This document shows positions 14,001-26,000 of a stretch of 64,000 nt of DNA, one piece after another. Both the position numbers and the translations under genes were made by a program. The DNA is taken from NCBI GenBank assembly GCA_012934845.2, contig WNNJ02000624.1:1-64000 (forward strand), read 5' to 3'. This DNA is from Pomphorhynchus laevis (Eukaryota; Acanthocephala; Palaeacanthocephala; Echinorhynchida; Pomphorhynchidae). Below the pieces are notes generated by a model that had not been told where the DNA came from, did no database searches, and worked only from the letters and a program-made list of their open reading frames with translations. Within the stretch, counting starts at the first letter, position 1. Each line of letters begins with the position of its first letter.

Positions 14001-17000
14001 ATTGATTCTAATTTACTTTACTTTATTTGAATGGCGACTTTAAAATCTATTTTAGCTTTGAAAGCTAATCAATGCAAAATAGTCTAATGTTTTACGAATT
14101 CGGCTGGTTATTATTTTTTTAATATTGTTGATTAAAAGAGAGTTAGTGCGGGTAAATAATATTGTACAAATAATATTATTTGATAATATAAATATTGTGT
14201 GATAATATTTTACAGCAGATATAGGATATTGTCTGTCGCAAATATTGCTAATTAAAATGAAGCAATGTAGATGTAGTTTATAGTGATTTTATATAGTTTA
14301 TAGTGGTCGTTTCTAGTGATTTTCGAGATTAACGTGACTCCATCATATTTATTTACATGAATTTTTTGGCGAAGCAACCACTAGTTTAGAGAAAGTACAA
14401 TATATTTCGTTATGTATTTAATTTTGCTGTTTGTTGAGTTCGGGGGTAAGACTAAAATATGATTGAATGCTAGTTCTTTTAAAATGTTTATTTCGAACTT
14501 AGTTTCTACAAAAGTAGCCTCGCATATTCTTTAAGTTTACTTATTCAATTAGCTGAGAATATATTATTAAGTTCTAAAGATCATTGTAATACAATATTAT
14601 TTGATTATGATTTAATTTTACAAAATAAAATGTGCTGTTGATGAGTATCAATATATTAAATTTCGTCTGAATTTGTCAATTTGATTTTCCTTAATATTGA
14701 TATATTACCTTCTCTGATCTGTGCTTTAATTGGTGATATTGGTGCTTTTATGTAAAATTTTACGAATTAAATTTACAAACTCTGTGTACAATTAATCAGT
14801 TACCTTTATCCTTTTATAAGTTTATCTAAGATTAGTTATTTTCGCTTGCTATTCTCCTTTATTCAATATTTCTCGCTACCCAATTGTTATATTAAATTTT
14901 CCTAATTTTGTAAAATTTGATTTATAATTTCTTTCATTTTCTATTAGGACTTGTGAGGATTTTAAATAATCGCCAAAAAATGCTTAAAGACGGTAAAGTA
15001 GATTGGGCTATCGGGGAAGCATTAGCTATTGGCTCGCTCTTACTGGATAATAAGCACGTTAGGCTCAGCGGACAGGATGTTGAACGAGGAACATTCAGGT
15101 ATATTTAGAAAGAAATACACGTTTTAATTACTACACATTAATTTCTGCTTATGCATATATAAAAACATTATTTTACTCGTTCGGTTTTTCTATCATTTCT
15201 CCACTAAACCACTGCCCTACTTTGCAAAGCAGTAAGTTCTTAAAGCATTTTAATTGATATATTTTGCTCATAAGATTGTCAATGAATGCCAACAAGTCAT
15301 CTGTTGACAAATTTCGACTATACCTTTCAAATTATAATGTTTTATTTCAGTAACGTCACAAGTTGACTTAAATTAGCAATAACGACAATAGTTTAGCTAT
15401 TAAGATAAGTAAAGTCAATGTAATTCAGTTAGTTAAAGTAACCAACTTTCGAACTTTTAAGAATTTATTCACCGCGTGAATTTTGCGTTGTACAAAGTGA
15501 CATGTGTTATAAGCTTTAAACAAATTGCTTAATATTTAAACATTTTGGCTGAACACTACATTTCTTCGATGATAGATCATTAGTCTTGAATAATTCCATT
15601 ACATACCCTTTTGTTTTCTTTAGGTTTTGGACATTAATAATTTAATATTCTTACTGCATAAAGGATTATAATTTGATTTTCTTTGTTGCCTTTGCCCTCA
15701 TCTTCAACAAACCGAAATTTAGTGCTCACTAAATTTTTGTTTTCCACCATTGAGAATTTCATTTTTTTTATATTTTTAAAAATATTTTAAAATATTATGT
15801 TTTAAAAATAATGTTTTTATTGTCGTTTTCTTAGTATTTAAATATTAGTTTCTATTTTTATCTTTACAATGGAAATGTTCCGTGTAGTTAACCTGATTTG
15901 GTTTAATAAAAGTTCTGATTTTAAGATTCATATATTTTTAGCCATCGTCATCACGTTTTGCACGATCAAGAGATAGCAAAGAAAATATACGTTCCTCTTA
16001 ATACGCTGTCACCTACTCAAGCCCATTACACAGTATGTAACAGCAGTCTTTGCGAGTTCGGAATACTTGGTTAGTAATTATAATTTACGGTCTTTAAACA
16101 GACGAAATAACGAATTTGAGATTTGTTTATCGGCACGAATACTACTCATAGACGCTTTGTGATAGCATTAAATATTAATTGTGTTATTTCTAGAAGCATT
16201 GGGGTTTACATTATAACAATCATGTTATTAGACGCATTGGGGTATTCATTATAACAGCAATGTGTTGTTTATAGAAACTAATGTCAACGCTTCGAATACA
16301 TATGACATTTTAAAGCAGATACGTTGCCTTAGTTTACAAAGTTCTGTTTTTTTCTTTTGCATTTTCAATTTAAAATTTTTCTCTTCACCCATATACTAAA
16401 AGTTTCAATATGTGGTAAACAAAGCGAATTATATGATTGACTTATTATTCTTAAATATGTCTACTTTTGCATATTTTAAAATCCTTACTATTTTGTTATT
16501 TATTTTGTTTCAAAAATTTAAAATTTTTTCCGGATCTTGTTTAGGTTTCACAATATAAACGTTACTGTAATTTATCTTAAGAAATATTAAGATAAGTTTA
16601 CATAAAATATTATTTATATGCTTGCGATAAAAATGACGATAATAAATGTTTTTTTTTATATTTTCTGTTTATTCGTAATATTCTAATATATATACTGATT
16701 GCGAGTAATATTATGTATTTATTGTTTAAAAATAGGTAACACATCTGACAATCTAACTGAGTCTACATATTTTATATTATTTATAAATACAAAATAATGC
16801 TAAATAAAAATTTAATAATAACTAAATGTTATATAAGATTTAATATAATTTATATCAAGTTAAAATTTAAAATTGAAACTTTTAATAAAATTCAATTTTT
16901 ACGAATTAACTAATAAATAACAGGCATTGTATTATAATAAGGATTAGAGATCATCGGGAAGAACTGTTGCTGTGCTATCATGTTTCAGCCCCTATTATTC

Positions 17001-20000
17001 GACCCAACATAGTAGCGGTGCCAAATACATGCTAATGACGTATTACCTCTAATGAATTTTGATTATTTAGTATACCTTATTCTAATTCAAAACATATTGT
17101 TTATTATCCATCGATAAAAATTTTCGCTAATGATTTTAAATTTATTTTTAATATTATTGTGTTGATTTATATAACTATAAAATTACGGGGTTAACAATTA
17201 TGGTTTCTAAGATAGAAATTAATAAGTTAATAAATACAATTAATAAATTTATTTATTATTTCATCAATTTATTAATAAAATTAATAAATTAATCAGTTCA
17301 GCTAACGGAGACTATGCATTTTATACTATATATAAATTAAAAATAATAAATATAAATGAGGAGCTGTTCATTACTAATTATGACTTATTACTGCTCATTA
17401 ATAGTTCCTCAATGATGAACAATTTATCAGGTTTCGGTCCCTATTTTTAGCGAGTTTATAAATTGCTGAAAAATACAGCTTTATTAGCATTTTCTAAAAA
17501 TGTAGAATTTTTTCATTTTCGGTAAACTGCACATTTAGTTATTCATCACACATGATAACATATTTTATGTTTAAAGTGACCAATAAAATATTTCTATTTC
17601 CTACAATTTCAATATTTCGGTCATGACTGCTCTGCCGTCATGCCTGAAATCAAACAATTATTGTTTTACAATTTATAATTAAGCGCATTTGTTAAAATGA
17701 TATTTTATTTTAAATACTATATAGTGTAAATTATTAATATTTAATACCTGGAATGACATCAATTAACAAATTTATTTTTCAATCTGTAATGTGGGATCAG
17801 ATCGATGGCTTAACAATGAGCAACCCTCTTGCTCCTGTATTGTTTGAACTATATAAGTAATTGGGAAAGTTTTTTTGTCAATAGTATTGATAGAGTTGCC
17901 AGATGGTTTCATTATGTTGACGACGTATTTTTGATTGTTCACAGTGGCGTTACAGAAGATGTATAAACGATCGTATTTATGCAAATTTTCGACATTAAGC
18001 TAATGTCATTATCAAGCATCTAGAAAAAAACATACAAAATAAAATAAAACATAAAAGTAGTATATGTGTAGCTCGGGCATCAGGTCCGCTAAACCTGTAG
18101 ACAGTTTATTTCCGTCTCACTAAGATTTCAATATCATTTAAAAATTTGAATAGTTCGAACGAACCTTTTATCTTTCCTATTTATGGCAGGATTTTCTTTC
18201 TTAATGAGCAATGATTCGAAGATTTTGAGGTTGTTGACTGAACCATCATGTTTTAGTGTCTTTGTATTTAGTGCCTATTTTTACTGCGTGGTTGCAATCT
18301 CACCGTGCTCATCTTCTATGTGTTGTTTGATGGTGCCCTAATTTTCGTGGAGTTTTAGTCGATTATGTAATGTTTGGGTTGTTTAACCAATATATTTTGG
18401 TTGGTTGGCGCTACATCCAGCTTCACTACATGTGAATTGATAAACAACTTATAACTTGGTGGGGTCGGTTTTGCTTGCTGTTCTTAATCAGTAGGTTGCA
18501 TAATTTCTTAATTCTTAAAATATTCGTAGTTCAACGGCTTTTGTAGAATCGATAGCAGTTTTATGTATATTTCTCAACTGGATCTCTCGTAGCTTATGTC
18601 TGCAATGCATTTGCTTCTGATAATAAATTAACAATCTCTCTTCGCTGCTTGTATCATTTATTTGGCTTGTCTGGTTCGACTTCATTTGCTGCATGAAGTT
18701 TTTTATTGTTTTGTCGACTGGGTGCAAGTTATAACCATTGTGAGTTAGCATTTCTCTAATTATAGCGACCTCAGCATTGAACAAATCTCTATTGAAGCAA
18801 ATCATGTTGGCTCGATGAAGCATTGTCTTGACGACTGCTAGTTTATACACTGCTAGTAATTAAGTTTATTTAACAAAATACACTTTAATGATACGTTTCT
18901 AATCTAATTTTTTTGAAAAATGAGTTAAAGTACTTAAAATTAATTTTAATTATTTTTAAATAAAATTAAAAATCAAATAATTGCACTCATACAAACAAAT
19001 ATTGCTTGAAATTTTCAGTTTTAGACAAGATTATGATTAAGAATATAACTTCAAAATCAAAATTGTTTTGACCAGTATAAACTGTTTTTATTTGAATTCA
19101 CATATTTTAGCAAAATAGTAATTTAATTTTAAATTTACGAACAATTTTCATTCTATAACATGTGCATTTTTTACATTTTTAATTCTACATTGTAAAACGA
19201 TCGTATGCATATATTTATACTTTAATACAATATGTAGATAGCATTATATGTGCATTTTATTGATACATTATTTAAAAATATTGAAACTTGATCTGGAAGA
19301 AATTACGCACTTTTTAAAAAAATTGGTATAACATTCGATCTACCCTTCTACGTGAGAAGAGGTAAAGTCTTTAGAAAGATACTCGACGTCATATAAAATC
19401 AAGCGTAATTATGAGTTAAGCCAGTGCATCGATAGTATTGATGTAGCGCTAGCTATCGAAGCGTCAAGCATCTTCTTAAAGAAGGCCAGTTATTCCATAT
19501 ATCCTTAATCTCCCTTCCCATGGGAAGTAAAATTTATAGTGTTTAAATATTTCCCATTAAGGAGGAAGGGGCGATGTTTTTTGCGCAGATGCTTAACGCT
19601 TCGATAGCCAGCACTTCGATTAAGGGTATATTTTAGTAGTGTAAAAATAAACCCTTAATTTCCCTTCCCATGTAGAAGGGGATCAATAGTGCTTAAATAT
19701 TCAACCTTAAGGGTGACAAGGGCGATGTCTTTTCCTTTCCCTCTTTTAAGAAAGGGGTGACGCTATCCAAAATCAAACGTTATTTGAATTCAAGTCAGTG
19801 CTTCGATAATATTATTGAAGCACTGGCTCACCTCAGAATGACGCTTGATTTCAAATGGCGACGAGCATCTTTTTAAAGACTTTGCCCTCCCCCTCTCTCC
19901 TAAGAGGGTTGATCGAAGGTTGACCAAATCAATTTCTAATATTTTTAAATAATGTATCAATAAAATGCACAGATTTTATTGATACATTATTTTAAAAATT

Positions 20001-23000
20001 GAAACTTGATCTGGAAGAAATTACGGACATTTTAAAACACTTGGTATAACATTCAATTTACCCTCTTGCGTGTAGATCAAAATTCTACATTTTACAATGT
20101 AGAATTAAAAATTTAAAAATATGCACATGCTATAATATGAAAATTTTTAGTAAATCTAACATTAATTTACTATTTTGCTAAAACATTTGAATTTAAATAA
20201 AATACCTTTTATAGTTGTCTAAACAATTTGGCTTTTGAAATTAAATCCCTAATTACAATAAAATGTACATATATGTAAATATTGTATTAAAGTATAAATA
20301 TATGCTTACGATCGTTTTACAATGTTTTTAATTTTATTTAAAAATAATTTTTTAGTATTTTAACTGATTTCTTCAAACAACATAAATGAAGCATGTCTTT
20401 ACATAGTATTTTGTGAAATAAAAAATTGCCAGAAAGGTTTATTGCACCAAACAAACAATAGCCGAGAAAATTGTTTGCTTATTAGTATAATGAAATTATG
20501 TTTTTACCTCATTTATGCAAACACCCAATTGGAGTTAATATGTTTACAATGTTATAATGACGTTATTTACTGCTTTCAGGATTCGAGCTCGGTTATTCAA
20601 CCGAAAACAGAGATTCACTTACTATATGGGAGGCTCAATTTGGTGACTTTGCAAACAATGCTCAATGCATTATAGACCAGTTTGTGTCGAGTGGAGAATC
20701 AAAGTGGAATAGGCAATCGGGTTTAGTAATGCTTCTTCCACATGCATTCGAGGGAGCAGGTCCTGAGCACAGTTCCGCGAGGATCGAAAGATTTTTGCAG
20801 GTATACTTTAGTCCTTTACGATTATTTTATAAACCGAGACAGGACAAGTGCGTGGTCATTTTAGCAAATTAGATATGTTTATTATATTTACAAATTAGAT
20901 TATATTTATTAATCATATAATTTTTCACTGGTTATCATCTGTTTTAGTTGTTTTTGAAATGACCGTTTTACAATGTTATAATGACATTATTTACTGCTTT
21001 CAGGATTCGAGTTCGGTTATTCACCCGAAAACAGAGATGCACTTACTATATTGTTAGCATTAGCATCGATCATTTTCAGAAATACTACTGTTTTTTACAT
21101 ATGTACTTGAAACAAGCAAATGCAATGCGAATAAATTTAAAAATATATTTTTCATTTATTTAACTTTTCAAGAAATACATAGTGTATGCATGTTGATAAT
21201 ATAAAGATAATTAACATTTAAATTTTGCTTTATTGTTCAATTTTAAATACAATAAAACTAGAAGAATGTCAATTGCCTTGGTTTTATATCGTCATGTATT
21301 AAAAGCTATGCTGATTTTAATTTATAATTCAATAAATGAACAATTAACGAACACTTTTTATTTTGAATAAAAATATTTAACTTTATAAGAGTTCTTTCTG
21401 ACATCTTTAAAAACGTCAACAAACTGCATTTTACTTTCCGTAGCTAATTTACAAACGTTTGATTTTATAATAATATAAGATTGATTTAAATAAAATTGAT
21501 TTTATAATAAAATATAAACTGATCAATAAAAATAAGTTTATTATTCATATTTAATTTTAAAGTTCGTTTGTATAAACTAGAAATTTATTGTGATTCATTT
21601 TGTTACAAATGCTTTCTGTTAAGCTATGCGATCAAGATTGGTCAGTTGTTCCTTCGGTTGAAGAGGGCAAAGATTTCAGCTTGGAAAGACTACGACACAC
21701 GAATATGATAATTGCCAACTGTACTACTCCTGCCAACTTCTTCCATGTCATGCGTCGACAACTAGCACTTCCATTTAGAAAACCACTTATTATCTTTACA
21801 CCAAAGTCCTTATTAAGATCTGTTGATGCTATCTCAAGTCTAGATGAAATGACTCCTGGTATGTTGGTTTCTAAAATTGATAGATGGCTATATTTGCAAT
21901 AATTGCCAACTGTTAAAAGTATATACCTACAAATATTTATTCAATTGCTATATGCGATCAAACGTTAATGCAGTAAAACTTTCGAAATAGATGAATGCAG
22001 AATATCCTGAATGCTTATTAAATAAAACCTAAAGTTGATTGTAAATTAAATGGTAACAGAACGGAAACTTTTAATGATCTTGCAATATCTTATCAGTGTG
22101 TACTAGCATCACCAAATTAGCACTGCTCTGAACAGTAACATATTCTATTGAGCTGCTATCACGTTATGTAGCTAATTATTGTATTGCTATTTTTCTTTTT
22201 TAATTTCCTAAACCTTTATTACCGTGGTGTTTAGATATGTACGCTGCTTGTGATAATAGATAAACATAGCTTTTTAATTTTCCTAATCAGATCATATAAC
22301 TGAGTCTACATATTTTATATATTTAATGTTTTTAATTTAATATTTTAATAATATGTTGTTGATGTAAAAAAATCTACATTATAAGAACTAAAAAAATCAT
22401 CAAACTTGCTTGAAAATTAGCAGACAAATAATAATGTAATTATCATTTAATAATAATGTCTTATCAAGAATGCATATTTTTAGTATTTCTGACAGAGGTT
22501 ATATTACCGGATCAATAGAAAAAAATTGCTGTTGTCTTCCTTCCTGCTCTGGCGATGTTTGCACAAGTTAGGAGGATCATATTTCGAGGTATTTATACCC
22601 TGCGAAAATGACACGTGACTACATTTGGGAAGTAAGCTGTGCTCCTGTGCAAGATAGTAGAAGACAGTTGATAGAGTTATGATATTTTTTTAACTGCTTA
22701 TCAGAAGTTATACTTCAAAAGTTGATTTGACAATATAACGAAAACAAAAAAGATCTCTGTAGAGAGATGCAGTCTGTTAATCATTTCTATGTAATTATAA
22801 ACATATAATCACTAGAAGGTTTGTAACCAGGAATTTAAACTATCTTTCAAGGAAGTATGTTCTACTTGCCGAGAAACAAAGATGATTATTCTTAAAAATG
22901 AACCATCTCCGATTATTGTTAGTAATAACAAGTAATCTTACGTGACATGTATTGTCAAAATACCGTATCACTAAAAAACTATATATATACTTTGCATAGA

Positions 23001-26000
23001 AAACATATTTCAGTTGTATCTATCAAGTATTAGCTTTTTGTAATCTATAGCTAAGAGGAGATAAATGTAAACACCAAGACAATACCTATAGGGAGTAAAC
23101 AACTTGTTTAAATAAGACCCCTACCAGTACGCTAGGTGATTACACTTGGGATAGAGTTCTTCTCTGAGGGCGTACGCCTATTCAAAGTGCAGGTTGATCT
23201 TTTGACCCCAGTCTCACTTGAGCGTCGTTTCCACAGATCAATAATAACTTGTCAATAATAGCAAATCAGATCAGATAGCTAAGTCTACGTATATTATACG
23301 ATATATAAATAAAAATAAAGATAAATACTACATATATAAGATTTTATACAATTTATATTTATATCAAATTAAAATTTAAAATTGAAATTTAAAATAAAAG
23401 TCAATTAATAGGAATTGAATAATAAATAACAGACGATGTATAAGAGCAAGGATTGTAAGTCATCAGATTCGGTCCCTATTCCTTGAACCAACTTAGCAAT
23501 ATTTAACAATATTTTGCTGATTCATACTTCTCCATTATAATAAATAAAATGCATTAAACTGTATTTAAAATAAGCAAAAAATAATATCGTATCAATAACG
23601 ACATATTTCCTCTGATGATTTAATATTTAAGCTACTAAATATTTTCTGTATAACAATAAAAAGTATTTCAGTTTGGATAAAAGGTATTTCAGTTCGATTT
23701 AACAATTTACATCAAAATTACTTTATTAACACTGCATTTATTTTCTATTTTTCGAGGAACCAAATTTAAAAGAATAATTCGCTCTGAATTGGCAACCGGA
23801 CAGGAAAATGTTCGTAGAGTTGCATTCTGTAGCGGTCATGTATACTATGATGTAAAGAATCGAATCAGAGCGGCGAAATTAAATGATCAAATTTACGTAG
23901 TCCGGGTTGAACAGGTAAATTATATTTCAACTATAATTGGATGAAAGATATCAGAAATTGACTTTCTAAATTTTCGTTTAGATTTGTCCATTTCCGAGTG
24001 ATTTGGTTAAAGATTGTCTAATGCAATTTCCTCAAGCAGATGTGTGCTGGGTACAAGAGGAACATAAAAACATGGGACCGTATCTAATGTGCTCACAGGC
24101 CATAAGCGCAATTCTCAAACAAATTAGAGACAATGGTCATGATGTGAGGTAAATTATTAGTGTTGAATCTATGAAGAGTTAAAGTTGATTAAAAATTATT
24201 CTATCGAGGTATTGAAAAATGTTTTAACAAAGAACACGATTACCTGTTCGTTCAAATATTTTTAACACAACTGATCGCCAAATGTACTTGGTTATTTAAT
24301 TATTCGAATAATTACATATTGTGTACCACAGATCAATTGAGAAATGGAAATATCTTAATCTTAAAGATTTTTATAGTCCAGTATTTTATGAACAGATTAG
24401 TAGATAATATAGCATGTATTACACTAAAGATTAGACGTCATCATCACGAACTAATATATTCTCAGGTTTAGGCCCCTATTACTCAACCCTACATAGCAGC
24501 GAAGTCAAATAATCTGCTTTTATGCTAGATAAACTGGAAATGTATTCTCCCTGTTACTACTCTTGCTATATTGTACTTCGTTTTCTTTAAGATTTGACTT
24601 TAAAACAAATAATTAAACTTTACTCGCTACATTAATCAATAAATAGCACGTATACAGTATCGTTTTTTAAGATTTCTGCACTTAAGATCAAGACAGTTAA
24701 GGTTATTAAACAAAAATACCCAGTAATTTTGAAGAAAATTGAAAAATTATCTTATTTGTTCAATGCAAAGATGGCCTGAACCGTCTAATTTGTTGTTGTT
24801 AGCGATACAAAAATACACTTTAATTTCTGCGGTGAACAAATCGTTTAAAAAATCAAGGTCGTTTTATAAAAATTCAAAATATAACAATGTCGGCAAGAGT
24901 AAATGTGCTGTCGCGTATTAGTGATATAATATGTGTTGAAAGTTCATGAGCATCTAAATGAATTTATACATGAATTTACATGGGTTTTCATCATTAGTTT
25001 TCATGGGGACATTTTCGAACTTTACTAGCTTTTATATTCTTCTAAGATGCGGTTGTTGCGACCATTTCCCCTGAGTTTGCAGTATATGATGCGGATGTTT
25101 ACGTATTTTGAATTGTTGTCGACATTTGGTCAGTGTGACGTTTTCCAGCAGATAATGTGTGATCTTATGCTTTTAGATAGACAGAGGACATGTTAAAATT
25201 GGTCTGGCCACTATTAAATTGGTGTGTGAAGATAAAGGCTCAAAGCATTGAAGGATATAATGATGATATTGAGTATCTCTTGGATATGGTTTAAATAGCG
25301 AAAATTAAAATCTCTGTCAGCGGTAATATGGTAATAGACAAATCGGTGTTGTTGTTTTGAACCTGAAAAACTTCGTTATGCCTGGCTTAGAATAAATAGG
25401 ATTATATTTTTAAGCTACAATAGAAAATTTGGAAGTAACTATGCTTATGGCATTGTTCAGTCAGTGCAAACTAGTTTTGTGGCGATTATGATTCCTCCCC
25501 GTTGTGAAGTGCAGATTGTTGCAGTTAGAACAACGATGTTGTTCATATCAAATAGGATATTATCCAATCTCAAAATGATACGATATTCTGTGTTGAATAG
25601 AAATAAACGTAAAGTGCGGTATTTCTTTCGATTTTAGTAATATATTCAATGCTGTTGTAAGTAACACTTAGGAGGCTAAGGCAAAATTATTAGAGTTGGA
25701 TATGATGTCTTGACTGTTCGTTGTCGATGCATAATTTGCTGATGGATGTTCTTCAACACCACATTGACAAACAAAAATAAGAGTGTAAATATCACATATG
25801 ATCAACTTGTTTTACTCATATATAGAAATGAACAGAATACTGCAATTTGCATCGTATATTATACATCACTTTCCCGATCAATAAAGGAATCACATTGACA
25901 TTCGAATCACCAAACAATGATCTAGGAGAATACATAGTCGCAGAATTGTTCGATCATTTGTCTGAATTGTTTAATGAATCGTCTGTTATTTATTAGTCAA

